In this document: piece after piece, positions 27,880 to 35,383 of the stretch
Numbering within the stretch: position 1 is the stretch's first letter
How the letters are laid out: each line of letters opens with the position of its first letter
DNA from: Flavobacterium sp.
GTDB taxonomy: Bacteria; Bacteroidota; Bacteroidia; Flavobacteriales; Flavobacteriaceae
DNA: 64,000 nucleotides
NCBI RefSeq assembly: GCF_039595935.1
Contig: NZ_JBCNKR010000004.1
Span: 1,177,001 to 1,241,000, forward strand
Reading direction: 5' to 3'
Notes under the pieces: generated by a model
Told to the model about the DNA's origin: nothing
Database searches by the model: none
Seen by the model: the letters and a program-made list of their open reading frames with translations, nothing else
Made by a program: the position numbers and the translations under genes

Positions 27880-27926
27880 GCTTTTATAAATATCAAAGAC
27901 ATGGCACGTGAAATCTCGATTCGTTT

Positions 27927-28137
27927 CCTGTGGTTGAAACCACAGGCTATATTTTTCATTAACTCTAAGAAAGAACATAGCCTGCGGTTTCAACCGCAGG
28001 AACACAATATATTCACAATCCGTACCAGTTGTTTAAAACCAAAGTTTCCTGTGGTTGAAACCACAGGCTATATTTAAAATAAAAACACAAATTTTTACCA
28101 ATGCTTAACAAACATAGCCCGTGGTTTCAACCACGGG
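27927..28137. repeat. BIME-like array of four alternating hairpins
   Basis: There are four 20-bp near-perfect palindromes: 27927-27946 and 28048-28067 (identical, CCTGTGGTTGAAACCACAGG), and 27981-28000 and 28118-28137 (CCTGCGG/CCCGTGG versions read as TTTCAA in the middle). They alternate in orientation. The flanks also repeat: GGCTATATTT follows the first type, and AACATAGCC precedes and GGAACACAATATATTCACAATCC-like sequence (split here only by its start) follows the second type. Compensating base changes in the stems (GTGG/CCAC versus GCGG/CCGC) show the hairpin is conserved rather than the sequence. No gene was seen in 27822-28322. Confidence 0.8.
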
Positions 28138-28246
28138 AACACAATATATTCACAATCCATAACCTGTCGTTGAATCCCATATAATATGTGAAACATAACA
28201 AATAAGATTAAATCACAACAAAACTACAAACTCCTATAAAAACTTG

Positions 28247-28276
28247 TTGTAAAAAAACTATAGACAATTATATTTG
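28247..28276 (+). promoter_or_regulatory. Predicted promoter of the LytTR regulator
   Basis: TTG at 28247-28249 and TATATTTG at 28269-28276 fit the Bacteroidota -33/-7 pattern with 19-bp spacing. The start codon is 46 bp downstream. It indicates that the regulator has its own promoter, separate from susCD. Confidence 0.55.
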
Positions 28277-28322
28277 CAAAAATTATTTAAGAGCTTCTTA
28301 AAAACTTTATCACAAAAGGAAA

Positions 28323-29087
28323 ATGAAAATTGCCATTATCGAAGACGAATATCTTGCATCCAGTTATCTAAAATCTATTTTAGAGCAGCAGGACATTTTG
28401 CAGATTGCCGAAATTGCAGTTTTAAAATCTGTAAAAGAAGCCGTCGACTTTTTTAAACAAAACAATGTCGATTTAGCTTTTATGGATATTCATTTAGGCG
28501 ATGGAAAAAGTCTGGAAATTTTCGAAAAAGCCACCATCTCCTGCCCTGTCATTTTTGTTACCGCTTATGATTCTTATGCTATTTCGGTTTTCAAACATTT
28601 TACAATAGATTATCTTTTAAAACCTTTTGAAGAACAGGAATTATTAGAAGCGCTGAGCAAATTCAAAAAAATTAAAGAAAGTTTTAATGCCGATGCAACA
28701 CTGCAGTCTTTAGTAGCCATCGAAAATCCTGAAACAAACAAAATACAACGCCATTTTTTGGTAAACCACGGTTATAAATTAATTTCAGTAAACGAGTCCG
28801 AAATCACCTATTTTGCCGCATCAGGAAAACACTTATTTATTTATGTAAAATCTGGCAACAGTCATTTATATAATAGTACGATTACAGATATTATAAATAG
28901 TCTCGATCCGTTTATATTTTTTAAAATAAACCGAAAATATATCGTAAACCGAAATACAATAAAAGAAGTTGTAAAACATTCACATCAAAAAATCGAATTG
29001 ATTCTGAATGTTCCACCTATCGGAAATGATCCTATAATCATCAGCAAAAAAGAAATCAACAACTTCAAAAACTGGCTTGATCAATAA
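28323..29087 (+). CDS. LytTR-family response regulator
   Basis: A 254-residue regulator. The receiver domain (1-118) has the acidic pair in IIEDEY, phosphoacceptor Asp55 in LAFMDIHLGDG, Thr80 in VTAYDSYAI and Lys100 in LLKPFEEQEL. The LytTR DNA-binding domain (about 150-250) reads FLVNHGYKLISVNESEITYF, AASGKHLFIYV and FFKINRKYIVNRNTIKEV. Such regulators pair with LytS-type kinases. The only one in view is at 18845, with the protease-SusC-SusD genes lying between them, so a split kinase/regulator pair around the uptake locus is the simplest reading. Confidence 0.93.
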   Translation: MKIAIIEDEYLASSYLKSILEQQDILQIAEIAVLKSVKEAVDFFKQNNVDLAFMDIHLGDGKSLEIFEKATISCPVIFVTAYDSYAISVFKHFTIDYLLKPFEEQELLEALSKFKKIKESFNADATLQSLVAIENPETNKIQRHFLVNHGYKLISVNESEITYFAASGKHLFIYVKSGNSHLYNSTITDIINSLDPFIFFKINRKYIVNRNTIKEVVKHSHQKIELILNVPPIGNDPIIISKKEINNFKNWLDQ

Positions 29088-29278
29088 ATCAAAGTCTTCT
29101 TTTTTCTTAAAATTTACCATTTGAGAGAAAATTCAAAAACTGAATTATTCTTAATTTAGCCATTAAAATCTGTCTAAAAACTGTCAAAATCATTTTAAAA
29201 AGTTAAAATAGCGTTATAAGAATCATAAAATTGATAGTTCAGAACCAGCACAATAGCATTCTTCGTTTCGGAATTCTT

Positions 29279-29286
29279 TATCTTTG
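29279..29286 (+). promoter_or_regulatory. Predicted -7 box of the NUMOD4/HNH gene
   Basis: TATCTTTG matches TAnnTTTG and lies 15 bp upstream of the start codon. No convincing -33 element was found. Confidence 0.4.
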
Positions 29287-29301
29287 AGAGACAAAATTTA
29301 A

Positions 29302-29898
29302 ATGAAAAAGAAAATGCCACATAACAGATTTTACCCTAACGAAGAATTCAAAGAAATAGAAATAAACGCATCACTGCAACTTAAATACGCAATTTCAAAC
29401 AGAGGAAGATTAATAAGTTTTACCGACGAAATTGAAAACGGCCGAATCCTAAAAGGCGGTTTAAGCGATGGATATCCAACTTTTAGATTTAAGGTTAAAA
29501 AAGATGATAAAATCATCAACAAATACTTATTTCTTTACAAATTAGTTGCCCAATATTTTATTCCGAAAGAATCCGAAGATCAAACTTATGTTCTTCATTT
29601 GGATTATAATAGAAGCAACGATGACGTAAATAATTTACGCTGGGCAACAAAACAGGAAATGATGGCACACAGCCGCAAAAGTCCGCGAGTAATTCAGGCA
29701 AAGAAAAACCTGATTGAACACAATCTAAAAGCCGACGGACGAAAATTAACTACCACAAAAGTCATGTTGATCAAAAAAATATTAGCAAGACCAGAACAAA
29801 AAACACGTCTAAAAATGATCGCTAAACAATTCGGCGTAAGCGAAATGCAGATTCGCAGAATTGCCAGCGGCGAAAACTGGGGACACGTGAAAGTTTAA
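29302..29898 (+). CDS. NUMOD4/HNH-like endonuclease-type protein with C-terminal HTH
   Basis: A 198-residue protein. Residues about 10-70 resemble a NUMOD4 segment (YAISNRGRLISFTDEIENGR). An HNH-like motif follows (VLHLDYNRSNDDVNNLRWAT), which keeps one His, the central Asn-rich part and NLRW, but has Leu where homing-type enzymes usually have the first His of the HH pair. Residues about 150-198 form a helix-turn-helix (IAKQFGVSEMQIRRIASGEN). This layout is that of phage and intron homing endonucleases, but the gene stands alone with its own promoter. It may be a nuclease or a domesticated DNA-binding protein. No intron or prophage is next to it. Confidence 0.72.
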   Translation: MKKKMPHNRFYPNEEFKEIEINASLQLKYAISNRGRLISFTDEIENGRILKGGLSDGYPTFRFKVKKDDKIINKYLFLYKLVAQYFIPKESEDQTYVLHLDYNRSNDDVNNLRWATKQEMMAHSRKSPRVIQAKKNLIEHNLKADGRKLTTTKVMLIKKILARPEQKTRLKMIAKQFGVSEMQIRRIASGENWGHVKV

Positions 29899-29948
29899 TT
29901 ATTAATTGAGAATTGTTAACGGTTAATGAAGCTTAATTAATAATTATT

Positions 29949-30169
29949 TTGTCAGGCTGAGCGAAGTCGAAGCCCACGCAAAGTTCTTCCACATAGCTCC
30001 ATGACAACAAAATATATCGCCACAGATTACACAGATTAAACGGATTTTTAAAAATTCTTTTTAATCCTAATAATCTGTGGCTTTACTTTTTTAATAATTT
30101 GTGTCAGGCTGAGCGAAGTCGAAGAGCTATTTTACAAATAGTAAGGCTTCGACTTCGCTCAGCCTGACA
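29949..30169. repeat. CTGAGCGAAGTCGAAG repeats and a CCACAGATTA inverted repeat
   Basis: Three copies of the unit containing GGCTGAGCGAAGTCGAAG lie at 29949-29972, 30102-30124 and, inverted, at 30147-30169; the last two form a perfect 23-bp inverted repeat. Between them GCCACAGATTA (30019-30029) pairs with TAATCTGTGGC (30071-30081). The 29899-30387 gap otherwise holds only AT-rich leader of lpdA. Confidence 0.8.
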
Positions 30170-30222
30170 AACGGATAACATCTCAAATTCTATAAATCTT
30201 GTTTCTTGCTTCTTTTATCTCG

Positions 30223-30250
30223 CAACTAACATCTCACAACTAACATCTCA
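30223..30250 (+). repeat. Two-copy 14-bp tandem repeat
   Basis: CAACTAACATCTCA occurs twice without a gap (30223-30236 and 30237-30250). It resembles the six-copy 14-bp array at 52995. Confidence 0.7.
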
Positions 30251-30387
30251 CATTTTACTTTTTTACATGATACTGTTTTTAAAATAAATCATTAAATTCG
30301 CAAGCACAAATAACAAAAGAAAATCGACAAGTGAGTTTCGGAACCTATAAATCTCATTTTCGATAGTTAATACTAAAAACACAAAAA

Positions 30388-31776
30388 ATGAAATACGACG
30401 TTATTGTTTTAGGAAGTGGTCCTGGAGGATATGTAACAGCAATTAGAGCTTCACAATTAGGCTTTAAAACAGCTGTAGTTGAAAAAGAAAATCTTGGTGG
30501 TGTATGTTTAAACTGGGGTTGTATCCCAACAAAAGCATTATTAAAATCAGCTCAGGTTTTTGATTATTTAAAACACGCTTCTGACTACGGATTAAAAGTT
30601 TCTGAATTCGACAAAGATTTTCCAGCAGTTATTCAACGCAGCCGCGGTGTTGCTGAAGGAATGAGCAAAGGAGTTCAGTTCTTAATGAAAAAAAACAAAA
30701 TTGACGTTATTGAAGGTTTTGGAAAACTAAAACCGGGAAAAAAACTTGACGTTACTGATAAAGATAATAAAGTTACAGAATACAGCGCTGATCACATCAT
30801 CATCGCAACTGGAGCTCGTTCTCGCGAACTTCCAAACTTACCACAAGATGGTGTAAAAGTAATTGGTTACCGTCAGGCAATGACATTACCAACTCAGCCA
30901 AAATCTATGATTATCGTAGGTTCTGGAGCAATTGGAGTTGAGTTCGCTCACTTCTACAACTCAATGGGAACAGATGTTACTATAGTAGAATTTATGCCAA
31001 ACGTAGTTCCTGTAGAAGACGAAGATATCTCAAAACAATTTGAGCGTTCTTTGAAAAAATCAGGAATTAAAGTAATGACAAACTCTTCTGTTGAGCGTAT
31101 TGACACTTCAGGAGCTGGAGTTAAAGCTTTCGTTAAAACTGCAAAAGGAGAAGAAGTTTTAGAAGCTGATATTGTACTTTCGGCAGTTGGAATCAAAACA
31201 AACATTGAAAACATTGGCTTAGAAGAAGTTGGAATCGCTGTTGACAGAGATAAAATCTTAGTAAACGCTTACAACGAAACTAACATTCCGGGATACTATG
31301 CCATTGGAGACGTTACTCCGGGTCAGGCTTTAGCTCACGTAGCTTCTGCTGAAGGAATTAACTGTGTTGAAAAAATTAAAGGTCTTCACGTAGACCCAAT
31401 CGATTACGGAAACGTTCCTGGTTGTACGTATGCAACTCCGGAAATCGCTTCTGTTGGTTTAACAGAAAAACAAGCAAAAGAAAAAGGTTACGAATTAAAA
31501 ATTGGTAAATTCCCATTCTCAGCTTCTGGAAAAGCAAAAGCTGCCGGAAATGCTGACGGATTCGTAAAAGTAATCTTCGATGCTAAATACGGAGAATGGT
31601 TAGGATGCCACATGATTGGTGCAGGTGTTACAGATATGATTGCTGAGGCAGTTGTAGCTCGTAAACTAGAAACTACAGGTCATGAAATCCTTAAATCTAT
31701 CCACCCTCACCCAACAATGAGCGAGGCTGTTATGGAAGCTGTAGCTGATGCTTACGGCGAAGTAATTCACTTGTAA
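30388..31776 (+). CDS. lpdA: Dihydrolipoyl dehydrogenase (E3)
   Basis: A 462-residue FAD enzyme that reoxidises lipoyl groups of 2-oxoacid dehydrogenase complexes (pyruvate, 2-oxoglutarate, branched-chain) and the glycine cleavage system. The FAD-binding GSGPGGY is at the N-terminus, and the redox-active disulfide is Cys40/Cys45 in GGVCLNWGCIPTKA. The NAD site is IVGSGAIGVEFAHFYNSMG, and the C-terminal active-site His is in SIHPHPTMSEAVMEA. Length is normal. It is a single-gene unit: an own leader with repeats and a strong terminator just after. Codon use looks highly optimised compared with neighbours, as expected for a core enzyme. Confidence 0.97.
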   Translation: MKYDVIVLGSGPGGYVTAIRASQLGFKTAVVEKENLGGVCLNWGCIPTKALLKSAQVFDYLKHASDYGLKVSEFDKDFPAVIQRSRGVAEGMSKGVQFLMKKNKIDVIEGFGKLKPGKKLDVTDKDNKVTEYSADHIIIATGARSRELPNLPQDGVKVIGYRQAMTLPTQPKSMIIVGSGAIGVEFAHFYNSMGTDVTIVEFMPNVVPVEDEDISKQFERSLKKSGIKVMTNSSVERIDTSGAGVKAFVKTAKGEEVLEADIVLSAVGIKTNIENIGLEEVGIAVDRDKILVNAYNETNIPGYYAIGDVTPGQALAHVASAEGINCVEKIKGLHVDPIDYGNVPGCTYATPEIASVGLTEKQAKEKGYELKIGKFPFSASGKAKAAGNADGFVKVIFDAKYGEWLGCHMIGAGVTDMIAEAVVARKLETTGHEILKSIHPHPTMSEAVMEAVADAYGEVIHL

Positions 31777-31814
31777 AAATATACCGTTTTACGGTTATAT
31801 ATAATTTTCAATTT

Positions 31815-31851
31815 AAAAATCCGATTTGTGAAAACAAGTCGGATTTTTTTT
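31815..31851 (+). terminator. Rho-independent terminator of lpdA
   Basis: AAAATCCGATTTGT (31816-31829) pairs with 31834-31847 with one G-T pair, then eight T. It is a member of the recurring AAATCCGATTTGT terminator family. Confidence 0.9.
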
Positions 31852-31934
31852 GTTTTGTCATTCCGAGGAACGAGGAATCGCACTCGTATACACAATCAAA
31901 CTCCACAAAGCAAATCCCCAATCTTTGTCATTTC

Positions 31935-32975
31935 TGTAAAAGTCACTTATTTCGGTAACGGATTTATCATTTCGATTGGCTTTTTTCCATCAATTCCCTG
32001 ATGTGGCCTTTCGTGATTATAGTAATATAAATATTGTAATAATTCTTCTTTTAGTTCTTCCAAAGAATCAAAATCAGTTTCTCTGAGCAGATCATCTTCA
32101 AGAGTTCGCCAGAAGCGTTCGACCTTCCCGTTTGTCTGTGGTCTATAAGGTTTTGTATGTCTGTGAACAATTCCCAATTCCATAAGCATTCTCTCAAAAG
32201 GATGGTTATATTTCTGCTGGCTGGTTTTGATTCCAAATTCAGGTCCATTGTCAGATAAAATCTCTTCAAATCTTATCTCATAATGATCGCTTAAGATGTT
32301 TAAGCATTTTAATGACGCAAACATAACCGTTAAACTAGTGATGTCTGGGATTAATTCTGCCCAGGCAATCCGGCTGTAGTCGTCAATTATACATACTAGG
32401 TACAATTTTCGATTTTCTCCTTTTATGATGCTTTTGCTTAAGTGATGACAATCAATATGACCAAGCTGTCCCATTCTTTCCTTGATTATTTTTTGATGAT
32501 TCTTTTTAATCTTCGGAGTTAACCTGTTTATTTTATTACGCTTTAAAATATTATAAACTCCTGAATATGAAGGTGTGTTTTTTCCTAATTTTGGCTTTAA
32601 GATACTAACAATTTCATATTTGTTGTTTCCTTTTTCCCTTAATTCAATTACTTTTCGTTCTATAAATGGCAGAGGACGTCTTGTCTTGTATTTTGGACCA
32701 CGCTTCTGAGGAAGCAGATCCAAAGACTTACCGCTCTGCTTATAACGGTTATAATACTTTAAGAAGCTTTTTCTGCAGGTGTCATTTGCCTTGTAAAAAT
32801 CCATCGCCTTTTTATGCACCGGATGAGTCTTGTTTTTTACTTGCTCATATTCTTTTATTAAAAAACGATACTTCTCTAAATAGTTTCTCTCTAATGTTGA
32901 ATCCTGACTGTTATTTCTCATCGCAACAAAATTTATTAAAGGTAAATTTTGTTACCGAAATATCTAACCTTTACA
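31935..32975. mobile_element. IS481-family insertion sequence, complete
   Basis: A 1041-bp element. Terminal inverted repeats of 25 bp (31935-31959 and 32951-32975) match at 21 of 25 positions, starting TGTAAA and ending TATTTCGGTAAC. It is flanked by a 5-bp direct repeat ATTTC (31930-31934 and 32976-32980), which fits a target duplication. It carries one intact transposase gene on the minus strand whose last codons lie inside the left terminal repeat. The intact ends, gene and target duplication indicate a recent, probably still mobile copy. Confidence 0.93.
31947..32921 (-). CDS. IS481-family transposase
   Basis: A 324-residue DDE transposase/integrase. The N-terminal half has helix-turn-helix segments (NKYEIVSILKPKLGKNTPSY). 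The rve catalytic core has Asp157 in GHIDCHHL, Asp224 in ILSDNGPEF and Glu268 in TNGKVERFWRTL, so the triad is complete. It ends with YYNHERPHQGIDGKKPIEM, standard for the group. There is no frameshift, which separates it from the two-frame IS3 design. The C-terminal five codons overlap the left terminal inverted repeat. Confidence 0.95.
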   Translation of the reverse strand: MRNNSQDSTLERNYLEKYRFLIKEYEQVKNKTHPVHKKAMDFYKANDTCRKSFLKYYNRYKQSGKSLDLLPQKRGPKYKTRRPLPFIERKVIELREKGNNKYEIVSILKPKLGKNTPSYSGVYNILKRNKINRLTPKIKKNHQKIIKERMGQLGHIDCHHLSKSIIKGENRKLYLVCIIDDYSRIAWAELIPDITSLTVMFASLKCLNILSDHYEIRFEEILSDNGPEFGIKTSQQKYNHPFERMLMELGIVHRHTKPYRPQTNGKVERFWRTLEDDLLRETDFDSLEELKEELLQYLYYYNHERPHQGIDGKKPIEMINPLPK

Positions 32976-33194
32976 ATTTCGACGAAGGAGAAATCTGCGC
33001 AAGTAACTCCGTAAAGAAAGGCACCAATCTTTGTAGAGCTACTTGCGCAGATTTCTCCTTCGTCGAAATGACAATACTCAAACAAATATCTTAATCTTTA
33101 AATTTTATAAAGAAAAATTTGTTAAAAACTTCACATTAAAAAACATCGTAGTCGTCTTATAATTCTTATTTTTATTCTTTATAAATAAGATTTT

Positions 33195-34148
33195 ATGACA
33201 TTACCTTTTATAGAAATAATCGAAGCCACAACAAGTGACCCTAATTTACTAATGTGGAAATTTTATGATGAAGATAAAGAAATAAAAAACGGAGCAAAAT
33301 TAACCGTTCGCGAAAGCCAGCTGGTAATGCTTTTAAATGAAGGCCAGCTTGCCGATGTTTATCAACCGGGACTTCATACCTTATCTACAGAAAACATTCC
33401 AATTTTAAGCAAGCTGAAAGGCTGGAAATACGGTTTCGAAAGTCCGTTTAAAGTTGACGTTTACTTTTTCAACACACATCAATTCATCAATAATAAATGG
33501 GGAACTCCCGCTCCTATTCTGCTGAACGATCCACAATTTGGGCAAATCAGAATTCGCGCTTTCGGAAGTTTTGATATACAAATTGTTGATGTTGCCAAGT
33601 TTTTCCGTCAATATGCAGGAACCTATCAACAGCTAACCATTTTTGAATTGCAAAATCAATTAAGAGATTTTGTTGCGCCAAAATTTGGAGAAGTTTTAGC
33701 AAACGAAAACATAACCGTAACAGATGTAGCCGGAAATATTACCCAATTGGGTAAAAAAATCGAGCCATATCTAAAACCATATTTTCTTCAATTCGGAATT
33801 GAATTAACACAGTTTGTAATCACAAGCGTTACTCTTCCTGAAGAAGTTACGGCACATTACGACAAAATCACCAATATGAATATGGTAACCGATATGGATA
33901 AATTTACCAAATTCAATACCGCAACGGCAATTGGAGACAAAGGAACAGCGCTTCATGATGCAACCCAAAATGCATTAAGTATGGGAATTCTTTTAAATCA
34001 ATTACAGCAAAATAAAGAAACGCCAAAAGAAGAAGTAAAAGATGACTTAACATCTAAACTTCAAAAACTAAAATCTTTATTTGATGCCGGTTTAATTGAT
34101 GAAGATGAATTCAAAACAAAAAAATCCGAATTATTAAGCCAATTATGA
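33195..34148 (+). CDS. SPFH-domain protein with C-terminal SHOCT motif (YdjI-like)
   Basis: A 317-residue protein. Residues about 20-235 are an SPFH domain of the type called virion core protein or YdjI (KLTVRESQLVMLLNEGQLAD, YQPGLHTLSTENIPIL and ITSVTLPEEVTAHYDK). There is no membrane helix or signal peptide. The last 30 residues are a SHOCT motif (LKSLFDAGLIDEDEFKTKKS), found in proteins that bind membranes or oligomerise. In B. subtilis YdjI works with PspA and zinc-ribbon membrane proteins in membrane stress. Here it heads a four-gene operon, overlapping the next gene by 4 bp (ATGA). The role is inferred from those relatives. Confidence 0.85.
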   Translation: MTLPFIEIIEATTSDPNLLMWKFYDEDKEIKNGAKLTVRESQLVMLLNEGQLADVYQPGLHTLSTENIPILSKLKGWKYGFESPFKVDVYFFNTHQFINNKWGTPAPILLNDPQFGQIRIRAFGSFDIQIVDVAKFFRQYAGTYQQLTIFELQNQLRDFVAPKFGEVLANENITVTDVAGNITQLGKKIEPYLKPYFLQFGIELTQFVITSVTLPEEVTAHYDKITNMNMVTDMDKFTKFNTATAIGDKGTALHDATQNALSMGILLNQLQQNKETPKEEVKDDLTSKLQKLKSLFDAGLIDEDEFKTKKSELLSQL

Positions 34149-34390
34149 TGGAAGAGAAAAAAGTCAATTCGTTTTTAGACAGACTAAAACAAAAAGCTCA
34201 AAGCCAGACTAATTATGGCGGAGAAATGGAAATTAACGATGCCAAAATGAACGTCAGAGATTGTCCAAACTGCGGGGCAGGAAGAGCAAAACAAGACGGC
34301 GTAACACATTGCGCTTATTGCGGATTCGAGTTTATTACCGTAAAACTGACAGACGGAGTTTATATTAAAAAAGAAGATAATTCAATTTAA
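34145..34390 (+). CDS. Small zinc-ribbon protein
   Basis: An 81-residue soluble protein. The first 37 residues are polar (LDRLKQKAQSQTNYGG). Then comes a zinc ribbon with CPNCG at 41-45 and CAYCG at 56-60, followed by FEFITVKLTDGVYIKKED. The start overlaps the SPFH stop (ATGA), so translation is probably coupled and the two products may act together. I do not recognise a named family. Its ribbon resembles zinc fingers appended to proteins in SPFH/PspA-type operons. Confidence 0.8.
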   Translation: MMEEKKVNSFLDRLKQKAQSQTNYGGEMEINDAKMNVRDCPNCGAGRAKQDGVTHCAYCGFEFITVKLTDGVYIKKEDNSI

Positions 34391-34402
34391 AAATCATATA
34401 AC

Positions 34403-35359
34403 GTGTTCGGACTATTTAATAAATCAAAAGATTCAGAAAAAAAACAAGCGAATAAAGAAACCTTGCCGGAATGGTACGCAGAACTTCAGGAAACACAAAC
34501 AAGATGGTTTTCATTTGCAGAAAAGCTTGAAGCCAAAATGGAAGAACTGGTAACAGCCTCAGTTCCTGAACTAAAACAAGTTTTACAGGAGGATGAGGAT
34601 ATGTACAAAAGAACTTTTCAAAGAGTATATTCTGGCGTAAACGGCCAGTTAAATAATATTAGAGACAAAGCCAGAGATACTTACGAAGAAAAAATTGACA
34701 GTATTTATTACGATCTGGATTCACAGATTTCTGTTCTGGACAAAAATCATGATTTGCTTTCAGATTTTAGAAGCGCCTGTTCAGATCGCTATAATGATTT
34801 TGACGAAAAATTCGATTATTGGAGAAAACAGCTCGAAAAAACTCAGGAACGCGATCTTGAAATCGAATACAAAAAAATATTAGACGAATACGAAGCCATC
34901 AAAAATAAATTCAGCTGTACACAATGCGGCGGAAATATCGAAATCGAAAAAATATTTTTAATCGAAACCTATATTTCATGTCCATATTGCAAAACACAAA
35001 ATACTTTTGCACCAAGTACTCAGGCAAGAAATCTGCAGAATATCGCAAGAGGTTTAGCCGAACAAAGAACAGCTCATTTATACGAAGCTTTTGAAACCGA
35101 AGACAAAAAAGAACGTGAATTGTATCATCAGCGTCATGAATTGAGTTTGAGTAAAATTCATGAATCAGATAAAAAAGTGTTGAGCGAAATTCAGGCAAAA
35201 ATGGATGATTTGGAAGAACAAAGACAATTTGTAATCAAAAATGCTCCAAAACTTTATGAAATTTATCTTCGTGCGATGTACGACGAATGGAATAAAATTA
35301 CGCCTGATTTAAAGGAGCACAATGAAAAAATGTATGAAAATCAAATACGCAATAAATAA
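34403..35359 (+). CDS. Coiled-coil protein with central zinc ribbon
   Basis: A 318-residue soluble protein read from a GTG start at 34403; the opening FGLFNKSKDSEKKQ resembles the start of the last gene of the operon (FKKLFGALTGDSKQEK). It is helical and charged, with predicted coiled coils at about 20-165 and 220-300. A zinc ribbon lies at about 172-202 (CTQCGG and CPYCKT). No family is recognised. The helical layout recalls PspA/ESCRT-III-like proteins that accompany YdjI in Bacillus, but I see no sequence proof of homology. The gap to the previous gene is 12 bp, so it is cotranscribed. Confidence 0.75.
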   Translation: MFGLFNKSKDSEKKQANKETLPEWYAELQETQTRWFSFAEKLEAKMEELVTASVPELKQVLQEDEDMYKRTFQRVYSGVNGQLNNIRDKARDTYEEKIDSIYYDLDSQISVLDKNHDLLSDFRSACSDRYNDFDEKFDYWRKQLEKTQERDLEIEYKKILDEYEAIKNKFSCTQCGGNIEIEKIFLIETYISCPYCKTQNTFAPSTQARNLQNIARGLAEQRTAHLYEAFETEDKKERELYHQRHELSLSKIHESDKKVLSEIQAKMDDLEEQRQFVIKNAPKLYEIYLRAMYDEWNKITPDLKEHNEKMYENQIRNK

Positions 35360-35383
35360 TTATTAATCACTAAAAATCAACAA

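Larger units (their letters stand above)
31925..33074. repeat. 35-bp inverted repeat split by the IS element
   Basis: The right arm (33040-33074) starts TACTTGCGCAGATTTCTCC. The left arm was 31925-31934 plus 32981-33005. If the insertion sequence and one target copy are removed, the two arms match perfectly over 35 bp around a 34-bp loop. The outer end contains the flavobacterial GTCATTTCGACGAAGGAG sequence. A related GTCATTCCGAGGAACGAGG unit lies at about 31858. Confidence 0.85.

Noticed and set aside
27927..28137. CRISPR array
   Set aside because: The 20-bp units alternate in orientation, spacers repeat themselves and no cas gene is nearby; it is a BIME-like array.
29302..29898. Prophage or integrated element around the HNH gene
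   Set aside because: Neighbours are housekeeping or regulatory genes and there is no integrase, capsid or attachment-like duplication.
32666..33094. Plus-strand open frame crossing the IS right end
   Set aside because: It lies antisense to the intact transposase and runs across the inserted end into the older repeat, so it is a shadow.
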